A stretch of 64,000 bases of DNA from Chitinophaga agri. Its GTDB lineage: Bacteria; Bacteroidota; Bacteroidia; Chitinophagales; Chitinophagaceae. Every line of letters starts with the position of its first letter. The first letter of the stretch is position 1. Under the pieces are notes generated by a model that searched no databases, was not told where the DNA came from, and was given only the letters and a program-made list of their open reading frames with translations. Of the stretch, positions 25,337-33,886 are shown one piece after another. Position numbers and translations under genes: made by a program. The DNA lies in assembly GCF_010093065.1 (NCBI RefSeq), contig NZ_CP048113.1:124001-188000 (forward strand), read 5' to 3'.

Positions 25337-26007
25337 ATTTCCCATTTATAGCCGGTGCCGTATAGTGTTTTCAGGTAGTTGTCGCAACCTGCTTCTGTCA
25401 GTTTCTTCTTCAGGTTCTTGATATGTACATAAATGAAATCATAGCTGTCAAACATATCAGCCACATCACCGGACAGATGTTCCGCCAGTGCACTTTTAGA
25501 GATCACTTTGTTTTTGTTGCTGATGAAGTAGAGAAGGAGATCAAATTCCTTTTTCGTGAGTACGACAGGTTGATCATTCACGGTGACGGACTTGGCCAGC
25601 AGATTGATCTTTAGTTCATTCAGTTCAATAATATTCACATTGCCGAACTGCTTACGCCGGATAACGGAATAGATACGCGCGGCCAGTTCCGGCAGATGGA
25701 AGGGTTTGGTGAGGTAGTCGTCAGCACCTATCTGCAGTCCTTTTATTTTATCGTCGAGGGAGTTTTTGGCGGAAATGATGATCACCCCGTCCTGTTTATG
25801 TTGCTGCTTGATCTCTTCAAGTATCTTTAGTCCGTCGCCTCCGGGCAGCATCAGGTCGAGCAGAATACAGTCATAGTCATACACACTGACTTTATCTATT
25901 GCCTGTCCGAAGTTAGCCGCAAATTCGCAGAGATAATTTTCGTCCGCCAGGTAGGCGCCGATGCTTTTGGCCAGCGCCGGTTCGTCTTCTATTATTAAAA
26001 TTTTCAT
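25333..26007 (-). CDS. OmpR-family response regulator
   Basis: A 224-residue protein with a receiver domain (acidic pair E7-D8, phosphoacceptor D51, Lys in Y-L-T-K-P-F) and a C-terminal winged helix (about 130-222, Y-L-K-T-L-Y-G-T-G-Y-K-W). It forms a two-component system with the overlapping kinase. Direct repeats at 26025-26044, 11 bp apart, lie just upstream of its start and look like an OmpR-type site, suggesting autoregulation. The TonB receptor gene downstream may be another target. Confidence 0.93.
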   Translation of the reverse strand: MKILIIEDEPALAKSIGAYLADENYLCEFAANFGQAIDKVSVYDYDCILLDLMLPGGDGLKILEEIKQQHKQDGVIIISAKNSLDDKIKGLQIGADDYLTKPFHLPELAARIYSVIRRKQFGNVNIIELNELKINLLAKSVTVNDQPVVLTKKEFDLLLYFISNKNKVISKSALAEHLSGDVADMFDSYDFIYVHIKNLKKKLTEAGCDNYLKTLYGTGYKWEI

Positions 26008-26024
26008 CCGTGAAAGTATGAACG

Positions 26025-26083
26025 TATTCTGAAGATATTCTGAATGTGGTATACCGGAGTATCGCTAAGGGTATACCACATTC
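26025..26083. promoter_or_regulatory. Direct repeats and palindrome upstream of the OmpR gene
   Basis: TATTCTGAA occurs twice (26025-26033 and 26036-26044), 11 bp apart or one helical turn, as expected for OmpR-family half-sites. Overlapping it is a 14-bp perfect inverted repeat, GAATGTGGTATACC (26042-26055) and GGTATACCACATTC (26070-26083), with a 14-nt spacer. It could be a second operator or a transcript stem-loop. Confidence 0.55.
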
Positions 26084-26128
26084 GCAATTTAAGGTATTGC
26101 GTGAATATCTGTTCACAGAGATCGCAGA

Positions 26129-28615
26129 CTAATGTCGGGCCCGGAGTTTTTTATATACTTCAAACCAGGCTACCGCGCATCCGGCAGTCAGGAGGCATAT
26201 GAGCATATCTTTCACGGACAGTACGCTCAATGCGAAGATGTTCCTGATGCCGGGAATGGCTTCAATAGCGATCAGGAAAGCTACGGAGATGATCAGTATA
26301 TAGGGTGTGAGTGAATTGCGGTACCGGAATGTTTCGCGGAGTGTGGCTGTGAACGATCTGTTGGTGAATGTCAGGAATATATTACTTACTATCAGGGTAA
26401 TGAATACCATGGTACGGGTATATGCGATGTCGTGGTCCCGCATATATATGGCATACAACAGCAAAATACTGCTACTGATGACGAGACCCTGAATGATGCT
26501 GATGATCATCTCCTGCGTGGTAAACAGGCGTGTGGTCACTTTTCTTGGAGGCAGGGACATAATATTGCTTTCAACCGGCTCCTGCTGATAGAACAGGGAG
26601 CAGGTGGGACCCATGATCAGTTCCAGAAATATTACATGGATAGGAGAGAAGATGTTCACGTATTTCCATTGCAGAAGCAGCGGACTGACGGCGATCAGTA
26701 TAATGGGAATATGTATGGATATGATGTAGCGGATCGCTTTTTTTAAATTGCTGTAGATCTTTCTGCCCTGCTCTATGGCTGTTGGTATCATCGCCAGGTT
26801 ATCATCCGTGATGATCAGGTCGGCGGCCTGGCGGGCGATTTCCGTGCCTTTTTTTCCCATGGCAATGCCGATATTGGCGGCCTTAATGGCGGGGCCGTCA
26901 TTGACCCCGTCTCCGGTCATGGCAACGATCCCGCCACCGGCCTTTAATGCTTCAATGACCTTGCGCTTAGCTTCCGGAAACATCCTTACGAACAATGATT
27001 CCTGGCGGACGGTGAGACGCAGGTCAGCGGGCGTCATTTTCATAACATCCTCCCCAGATACGGGATGCCCGAAAAGGATGCCTGTCTGTGAAGCGATATA
27101 AGCCGCGGTCGCGGCATGGTCGCCGGTAAGCAGCATCGGACGTATACCGGCGTCCCTGATCTTTGCAATGACCTCTCTCGCTGATAGCCGGGGTGGGTCA
27201 TAGAAGGCAACGAGACCTTCCAGTTCCCAGTTCCAGGCATCCTGTGAGGAAGGCATATCATGATCGTTACCCGTCGCACTGGCTACACCGAGTACACGAT
27301 GCCCCTGTTTCCCCATCTCTTCTGCCAGGCGACTGATCCGGTCTGCCGTAAGCGGATCGGTATGGCATACCCGCATGATCCGCTCTATAGCGCCTTTTCC
27401 GGCAGCCAGTGTTGTGTCTTCCCAGTGATATACATGTGTCATCATGGGCGGTGTGCCTTCCAGCGCGTACTCATGGACCAGGGTGGGTAGTTCCCTGCTG
27501 GCTGCATTGTTGTTGTCAAAGGCCTCCATGATCGCTTTTTCCATATGATCGAAAGGCTGCCGCTCAGAAGCAAGGGCGGCGATGAACAATAGCCGGCTGT
27601 CAAGGCCAGGTGGCAGGCCGGACATGTCATACACCTTATCGGCCCTGGCGTCATAGAGTGTGACCACCTTCATCCTGTTCTCCGTCAGTGTACCTGTTTT
27701 ATCGAAACAGATAATATTGGCAGCGCCAAGGTTTTCGACGATCTGGGGTTGCCTGGGTATAATGCCCATTCTGCTCATATGATAGGCGCCTAATGCCATG
27801 AAGGAGGAAAAAGACACGGGGATCTCTTCAGGTATAGCCGCCATCGCGAGTGTCAGCCCGAGTATCAGGCTGCTGGCCCAGTCCCTGGTCTGGATGAAGT
27901 TAACCGTAAAAATAGCGATGCACCCTAAGATGCCGAACGTGGCCAGCTGACGTACAAAGACCTTTGTTTGCTTTTGTAGTAATGTTTGCTCCGTCACCGG
28001 ATCAGTAATATGTTTGCCGAGTTTTCCCAAGGTGGTCTCATCGCCGGTAGCGGTGATCTTTGCCATGCAGGCCCCGGAATGGATAGTAGCCCCCTGGAAG
28101 AGCAGTGGCGCGTCCGTATTGTTCTTGGTGACGGGATAGGCCTCCCCCGTAATGATCGACTCATTGGCGGTCAGGTCATTCGCACTCACCACAGTAGCGT
28201 CAGCAGGTACCATGTCGCCTTCGTGCAGCAGGATGATATCGCCGGGCACAAGTTCAGCTGACGGGATGGTGGCTTCCCTGCCATCCCTGATCACGGTGGT
28301 TAAGGGCGTTGAATACTGCCGGAGTGCTTTCAGGGCGTTCTCACTTCTGGCTTCCTCGTAGAGGGAAATGCCTGCTATCATAGTGATCGCTGCCAGCATC
28401 ATCGTGGCTTCAGCGGTCGCGCCGAGCAGGAAATAGATACCCGTGGCAAACAGCAGCAGGATGAACATGGGCTCCGCCAGTATATGACGCAGCATGATGA
28501 GCAGACCGTATCGTTTCTTTTTTGTAAAAACATTACTGCCATACCTGGCACGCAGGGCAGGGATGTCTTTATTGCCAAGTCCCCGGGGGAGCGTTGTTTT
28601 AACGTCAGTGATCAT
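26129..28615 (-). CDS. P-type cation-transporting ATPase (Ca2+-type)
   Basis: An 828-residue P-type ATPase. The phosphorylated Asp305 lies in DKTGTL, the hinge is T-G-D-G-V-N-D, and the actuator loop reads TGEA (156-159) where most relatives have TGES. P-E-E-I-P (262-266) in M4 carries the Glu typical of Ca2+/Mn2+ pumps. The ATPase motifs are intact, so it should be active; the ion is inferred. In hypoxia islands of other bacteria a CtpF/MgtA-like pump occurs in the same company. It follows the LOG-family gene by 11 bp. Confidence 0.9.
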   Translation of the reverse strand: MITDVKTTLPRGLGNKDIPALRARYGSNVFTKKKRYGLLIMLRHILAEPMFILLLFATGIYFLLGATAEATMMLAAITMIAGISLYEEARSENALKALRQYSTPLTTVIRDGREATIPSAELVPGDIILLHEGDMVPADATVVSANDLTANESIITGEAYPVTKNNTDAPLLFQGATIHSGACMAKITATGDETTLGKLGKHITDPVTEQTLLQKQTKVFVRQLATFGILGCIAIFTVNFIQTRDWASSLILGLTLAMAAIPEEIPVSFSSFMALGAYHMSRMGIIPRQPQIVENLGAANIICFDKTGTLTENRMKVVTLYDARADKVYDMSGLPPGLDSRLLFIAALASERQPFDHMEKAIMEAFDNNNAASRELPTLVHEYALEGTPPMMTHVYHWEDTTLAAGKGAIERIMRVCHTDPLTADRISRLAEEMGKQGHRVLGVASATGNDHDMPSSQDAWNWELEGLVAFYDPPRLSAREVIAKIRDAGIRPMLLTGDHAATAAYIASQTGILFGHPVSGEDVMKMTPADLRLTVRQESLFVRMFPEAKRKVIEALKAGGGIVAMTGDGVNDGPAIKAANIGIAMGKKGTEIARQAADLIITDDNLAMIPTAIEQGRKIYSNLKKAIRYIISIHIPIILIAVSPLLLQWKYVNIFSPIHVIFLELIMGPTCSLFYQQEPVESNIMSLPPRKVTTRLFTTQEMIISIIQGLVISSSILLLYAIYMRDHDIAYTRTMVFITLIVSNIFLTFTNRSFTATLRETFRYRNSLTPYILIISVAFLIAIEAIPGIRNIFALSVLSVKDMLICLLTAGCAVAWFEVYKKLRARH

Positions 28616-28626
28616 ACAGAGAGATT

Positions 28627-29391
28627 TTACTCAGCCAGTAGTCTGAATTTTTTATAGAGCATCTTTCTTTTGGAATTGTATTTCTCTCTTGCGTATTTGT
28701 CTATATGTTTCAGTGCTTCTTCTTCGGAGTCAGTAAAGAGTATGTATTTGAGATCTTTTTTGTCGATCGTGCCGGCTGTGAGCATATTGTCCAGAAGAGG
28801 CATGAGGGGCTGCCAGTAGGCTGTACCCATCAATACCACCGGGAAGTCGAGTACCTTCCGTGTCTGTATCAGCGTCAGCGCTTCGAAAAATTCGTCCATG
28901 GTACCGATGCCCCCGGGCATGATGACAAAGGCATAAGAGTACTTGAACATTAATACCTTTCTTACAAAGAAATATTCGCAGGTGAAATATTTGTCCATGA
29001 ACAGGTTGGGGCGCTGTTCGCCGGGAAGTTTGATATTACAGCCTACAGAGTATCCGCCGGCCGACTGCGCGCCTTTATTGGCTGCCTCCATGATACCCGG
29101 GCCACCACCTGTCATGACGGTAAAACCAAGTCCGGCGATGCCGGCGCCCATACTGCAGGCTGTGTTATAGAACGTACTACCTGGTTTTATCCTGGCAGAT
29201 CCGAAGACGGATACACAGGGACCCACGAAATGAAGTATCCTGAATCCCCTTATAAATTCAATGAATATCCTGATAACAAAGACCAGTTCCCTTAACCTGG
29301 AGCGGGGACCTTCCAGGAAATACTTTTCTTCATGCTCAGGTGTACCGGTAATGGTATTATGCTGTTTCTCCCTGATCGTTGCAGTGTCCAT
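28627..29391 (-). CDS. LOG/TIGR00730-family Rossmann-fold protein
   Basis: A 254-residue protein with G-G-G-P-G-I-M-E-A-A-N-K-G (95-107) and P-G-G-I-G-T-M-D-E (159-167), the signature of the LONELY GUY family, nucleoside 5'-monophosphate phosphoribohydrolases often misnamed lysine decarboxylases. Such enzymes release adenine-type bases from nucleotides. It has an N-terminal extension of about 50 residues, as in the longer bacterial type. It lies between the alcohol dehydrogenase and the P-type ATPase on one strand and is probably co-transcribed. Confidence 0.85.
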   Translation of the reverse strand: MDTATIREKQHNTITGTPEHEEKYFLEGPRSRLRELVFVIRIFIEFIRGFRILHFVGPCVSVFGSARIKPGSTFYNTACSMGAGIAGLGFTVMTGGGPGIMEAANKGAQSAGGYSVGCNIKLPGEQRPNLFMDKYFTCEYFFVRKVLMFKYSYAFVIMPGGIGTMDEFFEALTLIQTRKVLDFPVVLMGTAYWQPLMPLLDNMLTAGTIDKKDLKYILFTDSEEEALKHIDKYAREKYNSKRKMLYKKFRLLAE

Positions 29392-29446
29392 ATTCAGCTA
29401 TTTGTATAACATGGCAGGTGTTGGCCACCTGAACAGTCCTGTTGAT

Positions 29447-30487
29447 CTAGTCATTGTTCAGAATGACCTTTAATGATTTTTCTTTTTCCGCATGTGAGAA
29501 GGTTTCATATGCCTGCAAAATATCAGTCAGCCTGAACCGGTGGGTGATCAGCAATGCCGGATCGAGCTTTTCAGACATGACGGTTTTTAACAACAGGGGC
29601 GTGGTGACGGTATCCACAAGCCGGGTGGTGATGGTGATATTTTTTGCCCACAGTTCCTGCAGATGTAATGTGGCAGGTTTACCATGTACACCGACATTGG
29701 CAATACAGCCGCCAGGTGAAATGATCGCCTCACACAGTTCGAAGGTGGATGGGATACCTACGGCTTCGATGGCGGTGTCAACACCGCGGTTGCCGGTCAT
29801 TTCCAGCAACGTGCCGAGAGCAGGTTCCTTCGAGCTGTTGATAGTATGCGTCGCGCCAAACTTCAAAGCGACCTGGAGCCTGTTCTCGTCCAGATCTATC
29901 ATAATGATCTTTGCAGGGGAATAGAACCGGGCTGTCAGCAGGGCGGCGAGACCTATAGGACCTGCACCCACAATAGCGATGGTACTGCCGGGGCTCACTT
30001 TACCATTTAACACGCCGCATTCATAGCCTGTGGGGAGAATGTCGCTCAGCATTACCAGCGCTTCTTCATCTGCACCGGCGGGGATACGATAGAGACTGGT
30101 ATCGGCGTGGGGTATCCTGACATACTCTGCCTGTGTACCATCTATCAGGTGCCCCAGTACCCAGCCCCCGTCTTCACAATGTGAATACATGCCTTTGCGG
30201 CAATATTCACATTTACCACAGGACGTGATACAGGATATCAGTACATGATCACCTTTTTTGAAATTTGCGACGCTGGCGCCTGTTTCTTCTATAATGCCGA
30301 CTCCCTCATGTCCTAATATCCGGCCATCTGTGACTTCGGGAACGTCTCCCTTCAGTATATGAAGATCAGTGCCGCAAATGGTGGTTTTGGTTATTCTGAC
30401 GATAGCGTCAGTGGGCTGCTGAATAACGGGTTGAGGCTTGTCCTCAAAACTCTTCCGGCCGGGGCCATGGTATACCAATGCTTTCAT
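29447..30487 (-). CDS. Zinc-dependent alcohol dehydrogenase
   Basis: A 346-residue medium-chain dehydrogenase. Catalytic zinc ligands C38 and H60/E61 (GHEGVG), structural zinc cysteines C90, C93, C96 and C104, and the Rossmann loop G-A-G-P-I-G-L are all present. The short form, with C-G-T-D-L-H-I-L-K-G-D, resembles dehydrogenases acting on short alcohols or aldehydes. In oxygen-limited cells it could regenerate NAD+. It shares a 150-bp divergent promoter region with the PNPOx-like gene, which holds a CRP-like palindrome. Confidence 0.9.
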   Translation of the reverse strand: MKALVYHGPGRKSFEDKPQPVIQQPTDAIVRITKTTICGTDLHILKGDVPEVTDGRILGHEGVGIIEETGASVANFKKGDHVLISCITSCGKCEYCRKGMYSHCEDGGWVLGHLIDGTQAEYVRIPHADTSLYRIPAGADEEALVMLSDILPTGYECGVLNGKVSPGSTIAIVGAGPIGLAALLTARFYSPAKIIMIDLDENRLQVALKFGATHTINSSKEPALGTLLEMTGNRGVDTAIEAVGIPSTFELCEAIISPGGCIANVGVHGKPATLHLQELWAKNITITTRLVDTVTTPLLLKTVMSEKLDPALLITHRFRLTDILQAYETFSHAEKEKSLKVILNND

Positions 30488-30556
30488 AGCGTTTTTTTTT
30501 ACATTGAATTTACCTCAGTCATGATCCCCGGAGAATGATCAAATACCATCGGCGGC

Positions 30557-30600
30557 GTGATTATGGTCATTGCAGGGTTGCGGCAGGAGTTGTCTATTTG
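30557..30600 (+). promoter_or_regulatory. CRP/FNR-like site and promoter of the PNPOx-like gene
   Basis: GTGATTATGGTCAT (30557-30570, form GTGA-N6-TCAT) is followed by TTG (30570-30572), a 20-bp spacer and the -7-like box TCTATTTG (30593-30600). The centre of the palindrome falls near -42 of the predicted start, the classic class II activator position. The same geometry recurs at 51022-51065. Confidence 0.6.
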
Positions 30601-30637
30601 TACCTGATTCTATTTCCCACTTCTAAATCATTTATGT

Positions 30638-31096
30638 ATGTTAGGTTCACTTAGTCAGCAGGAAATGGAGCAGCTATTGCTCCGGAATGTAACCGGCAGG
30701 ATCGGCTGCCGCGATGGCGACCGGATATACATTGTACCTGTCAGTTATGTTTATCACGATAAATCCATTATTGCTCATTCCACTGAAGGTTTGAAAATAA
30801 AGATGATGAGAAAAACGCCGGACGTCTGTTTTGAAGTGGACGAAATTCAGGACATGGCCAACTGGCAAAGTGTGATCGGTACCGGACGGTTCGAAGAGAT
30901 CCATGGTGAGAAAGAAAAGTATTATGCCATGAAATTTCTCGTCAGCAGGTTGCTGCATATGCGCGTAAGCGAAACGGCACATCTGCCTCATATGGTTACG
31001 GACGGAGGAGAAGAAGTATCTCTTACAACTTCGGTACGCCCTGTTGTATACCGCATCCGTTTTGAATTTATGACGGGCAGGTATGAGAAGACATGA
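30638..31096 (+). CDS. PNPOx-like flavin-binding protein (NimA-type)
   Basis: A 152-residue member of the pyridoxamine 5'-phosphate oxidase-like split-barrel family: G-R-I-G-C-R-D-G-D-R-I-Y-I-V-P-V-S-Y-V-Y near the start and V-C-F-E-V-D-E-I-Q in the middle. Such proteins bind FMN or F420-like cofactors and include NimA nitroimidazole reductases. The natural substrate is unknown. Members occur in DosR-like hypoxia islands. The ATG at 30638 follows a CRP-like promoter; a terminator follows the gene. Confidence 0.82.
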   Translation: MLGSLSQQEMEQLLLRNVTGRIGCRDGDRIYIVPVSYVYHDKSIIAHSTEGLKIKMMRKTPDVCFEVDEIQDMANWQSVIGTGRFEEIHGEKEKYYAMKFLVSRLLHMRVSETAHLPHMVTDGGEEVSLTTSVRPVVYRIRFEFMTGRYEKT

Positions 31097-31129
31097 TATT
31101 ATTTGTGAATGTAGCCTGATGCAAGAACA

Positions 31130-31153
31130 AAGGTCTGCTAGATAGCAGACCTT
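31130..31153. terminator. Bidirectional terminator-like stem-loop
   Basis: AAGGTCTGCTA (31130-31140) and TAGCAGACCTT (31143-31153) form a perfect 11-bp stem with a 2-nt gap in the centre, flanked by GAAC and GTTC. It lies between the convergent PNPOx-like and DUF2892 genes and could end both transcripts. Confidence 0.7.
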
Positions 31154-31190
31154 GTTCATTTTGGAGCCAACAACGCACTGTTTGATCATA

Positions 31191-31424
31191 TCAGCTCGGA
31201 TGCTGCGAGTTATTTTGTCCTGACCTGTGCTGAAGGGTAGATATACCCAGCAGTGAGTACAATGGGCATATGCCGATCAGACTTGTAAGCGCCAGTATTC
31301 CAGCAATGAGCAATAAAATGATGCCTCCGGTACCTGTTATGATTTTATTATAGTATAGAAAGAACGCTGTTAATGCTGCAGTTACCCGGATGATACGGTC
31401 GAAGATGCCTTCATTCTGTTTCAT
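31191..31424 (-). CDS. DUF2892 (YgaP-like) small membrane protein
   Basis: A 77-residue protein from the ATG at 31422-31424: M-K-Q-N-E-G-I-F-D-R-I-I-R-V, then two hydrophobic segments (about 15-34 and 36-52) with G-I-C-P-L-Y-S-L-L-G-I-S-T, the DUF2892 hallmark. The family appears in redox and stress contexts; no activity is known to me. Its upstream region carries a CRP-like palindrome and -7 box in the island geometry (31449-31492). Confidence 0.82.
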   Translation of the reverse strand: MKQNEGIFDRIIRVTAALTAFFLYYNKIITGTGGIILLLIAGILALTSLIGICPLYSLLGISTLQHRSGQNNSQHPS

Positions 31425-31448
31425 AGCGTGAGATTTTATTTGATGACC

Positions 31449-31492
31449 CGAAAGTAAGACAAGTTCCTTTCCATTTTGGTGACTGACATCAT
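31449..31492 (-). promoter_or_regulatory. CRP/FNR-like site and promoter of the DUF2892 gene
   Basis: On the minus strand ATGATGTCAGTCAC (31479-31492, ATGA-N6-TCAC) is followed 22 bp later by TACTTTCG (31449-31456), one mismatch from TAnnTTTG. Spacing from palindrome to -7 box equals that at 30557-30600 and 51022-51065. Confidence 0.55.
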
Positions 31493-31535
31493 CGTTGCCC
31501 ATGATTTCAATTGCCACTTCTTATAACAGTCATTA

Positions 31536-31566
31536 TTGCACAGCAGTATCGGGATAGATAGCTTTG
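31536..31566 (+). promoter_or_regulatory. Bacteroidota promoter of the membrane protein-PolX-Usp operon
   Basis: TTG (31536-31538), a 20-bp spacer and TAGCTTTG (31559-31566), a perfect TAnnTTTG box. The ATG of the first gene is at 31608, leaving a leader of about 35 nt. A half-palindrome TCAT sits at 31530-31533 just upstream. Confidence 0.5.
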
Positions 31567-31607
31567 AAAGAGATTATTCCCATTCCCCACTATTAAAGTA
31601 TCCAGTT

Positions 31608-32111
31608 ATGAGAGGCAATGTTTTTTCAACAGCTTATATGCTGTCCAACCTTGTAGCAGTACTCATCGTCTACCTGTGCATACTGAAACCTGTTATTGGC
31701 AGAATGACCATGTCATTGCTTTTTATCGCGGCTGCTGTCGTAAACACGGTCATATCAATATCTCATCCGCAGATCTATATGACCTATGCAGATGTCGCTG
31801 CCATCCCGGCATATGTGCAGTTTATCAATGAATACTTCAGTCGTCACATCACCTTATATGTGCTGACGATAGCAGCGGGGCAGTTCCTTATCGGCACCTT
31901 TCTGGTCTGGAAAGGCCCCGTGGAAAAACTGGCACTCACGGGTGCGATCATCTTCCTGTTAGCGATTGCACCGCTGGGTGCCGGCGCATCGTTCCCCTGT
32001 ACGTTACTGCTTGCACTGGGATGCGCACTGTTGCTGAAGGAAAAAAATATTCAGCCATGGCCGCTGACCCTGTTACATTTTACCACTGAACGTAAAAGAA
32101 CTATATCATGA
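31608..32111 (+). CDS. Polytopic membrane protein of unknown function
   Basis: A 167-residue protein from ATG 31608 with four to five hydrophobic segments (about 8-25, 30-45, 75-95, 105-125, 128-145 by eye) and a C-terminal basic tail. No family is recognised. Small polytopic proteins without known function also occur in dormancy islands elsewhere. Its stop overlaps the PolX-like start by 4 bp (ATGA), so it is the first gene of the operon that continues through the three Usp genes and PEP synthase. Confidence 0.65.
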   Translation: MRGNVFSTAYMLSNLVAVLIVYLCILKPVIGRMTMSLLFIAAAVVNTVISISHPQIYMTYADVAAIPAYVQFINEYFSRHITLYVLTIAAGQFLIGTFLVWKGPVEKLALTGAIIFLLAIAPLGAGASFPCTLLLALGCALLLKEKNIQPWPLTLLHFTTERKRTIS

Positions 32112-33886
32112 CTACGGTGATTCCAAATACCCAACTTCCACGCACACGCGTGGCATTCTGCGAGATCTATCATAAGATGGCAGCCTGCTATCGCTATATG
32201 GGACGGTCAGCTATGGCCAGGTCATATGAAGAGATGGCGGTGAAGGCCGCCCGTATCACGAATGATGGTAACGGTATGATCTCATTGTCAGGGATACGAC
32301 AACTGCCCGATCCGGGGGACAAGCCGGATATGCTGACAAGAGACCTGATCGAGTTTGAGACTTCCGGTACGCTGAAGCGATATGTACGCCTGTTACAACG
32401 GGTGCCTGCCGCATTACTGGGGTTGCTTGACGTGAAGAGTATCAGCGCTTCGCTGGTGCGGAAACTGCACGAGGAACTCGATATTTCCACTGTTGATCAG
32501 CTGAAAGCCGTTATTCTCTCTGGTGAGTTAAAGCGGGTCAGGGGCTTTAGCCAGGCAAAGATCGGATTACTGAAGAGAAGTCTGAAACTGTATAAGACAT
32601 CCGGCTCCCGTCTGCTGTTATGGGATGCCATCTTACAGGGAAATGAACTGCTACGGGTGGTGAGACTGATCCCTGAAGTGGAAGAAGCGTCTTTAACAGG
32701 TAGTCTGCGCAGGGGAGGAGAGACGGTCGGAGACATTGATATGGTTGTCAGTGTAGCGCTGACCGACCGGCCCGCGTTCCTGAAGCATGTGCTGGAAATC
32801 CCCCAGATCAGGGAAGTGGTGGTGGCCTGCTGGAATATGGTTTCTGTCGTGTTGTATAATAACACCCAGGTAGATATACGGGTGGCTGATGAATATTCTT
32901 ATGGCGCAGCTCTCATGTATTATACCGGTTCGCTTCGTCATCTGGCCATGCTGAACGAGCGTGCAGAAAAGAAAGGTATGCATCTTTCTGCTATGGGGCT
33001 GTTCAATGACTCCGGCGCATGGGTGGCCGGCGATACGGAAGATAGTATTTTCAAAAAACTGGCGCTGTCATATATACCACCGGAACTGCGGGAGGGGGGC
33101 AGAGAAGTATTCCGGGCGGGCAGAGAGCTGTTACCTGACCTGGTGACCTTCAGTCATATCAACGGAGATATGCGTGTGCAGACAAATTTCGGTCATGGTG
33201 AAGAGTCGCTGGAGACGATCGCTCATTATGTCATCAACGCTTTCCCGCATTACGAATATGTGGTAGTGTCAGATGAATTATCTGCAGATGCCTATCCCGG
33301 ACAGTTTGAATACATCGACCGTGTCAACGAAACGATTGGATTCTCCTATATCAAAAAAGGGATCGTGGTTCAAATGAACAATCATGGCGCTTTAGATATC
33401 TCAGATGACCTGCTGCGGCAGGCCGACTGGGTAACGGCTATTATCACTGACCGTCATCCTGCCCACTATCGAAAACAGTTTATCATGGCTTGTGATCATC
33501 CGTTGATCAATTGCATCGCCAACCCCGCTGGAAGAGTCATCGGCGTGTATGAAGATAGTGTACAGAACTGGGACCAGTTGTTCAGGAATGCTGTTCGTAC
33601 CGGTACTGCGCTGGAGTTGAACGCCCAGCCGCAGCATCTCGATCTGTCAGACAGGCTGCTGAAAGGAGCAACAGAGAAAGGTGTAAAGATCGTTATCAAC
33701 AGTTGTGCGCAGATATGCAGTCACTATGACTATATGCAGATGGGCGTGATCATGGCCCGGCGTGGATGGTGCAGTAAAGCGCATATCCTGAATACAGGGC
33801 ACTGGGATGATGTACAACGCTTTAAAAAACAGCATTCGATGATGCACAAATCTTATAGTCATGAGAAAGATATTACTGATTTTTAA
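32108..33886 (+). CDS. PolX-like DNA polymerase with degenerate PHP domain
   Basis: A 592-residue protein of family X DNA polymerase plus PHP architecture. The nucleotidyltransferase core is kept: G-S-L-R-R-G-G-E-T-V-G-D-I-D (D209, D211) and V-D-I-R-V (D256) supply the three carboxylates. The helix-hairpin-helix motifs are weak. In the PHP nuclease domain, canonical H-x-H is R356-V-Q358 (N-G-D-M-R-V-Q), and the S-T-D-A-H motif is N-S-C-A-Q (531-535), so the metal-dependent 3'-5' exonuclease site should be dead. The gene overlaps its upstream neighbour by 4 bp and the first Usp gene by 26 bp. Confidence 0.82.
   Translation: MTTVIPNTQLPRTRVAFCEIYHKMAACYRYMGRSAMARSYEEMAVKAARITNDGNGMISLSGIRQLPDPGDKPDMLTRDLIEFETSGTLKRYVRLLQRVPAALLGLLDVKSISASLVRKLHEELDISTVDQLKAVILSGELKRVRGFSQAKIGLLKRSLKLYKTSGSRLLLWDAILQGNELLRVVRLIPEVEEASLTGSLRRGGETVGDIDMVVSVALTDRPAFLKHVLEIPQIREVVVACWNMVSVVLYNNTQVDIRVADEYSYGAALMYYTGSLRHLAMLNERAEKKGMHLSAMGLFNDSGAWVAGDTEDSIFKKLALSYIPPELREGGREVFRAGRELLPDLVTFSHINGDMRVQTNFGHGEESLETIAHYVINAFPHYEYVVVSDELSADAYPGQFEYIDRVNETIGFSYIKKGIVVQMNNHGALDISDDLLRQADWVTAIITDRHPAHYRKQFIMACDHPLINCIANPAGRVIGVYEDSVQNWDQLFRNAVRTGTALELNAQPQHLDLSDRLLKGATEKGVKIVINSCAQICSHYDYMQMGVIMARRGWCSKAHILNTGHWDDVQRFKKQHSMMHKSYSHEKDITDF

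Noticed and set aside
21708..26007. Polysaccharide utilisation locus around the TonB receptor and two-component system
   Set aside because: There is no SusD-like lipoprotein, no SusC-length receptor and no glycoside hydrolase beside it.
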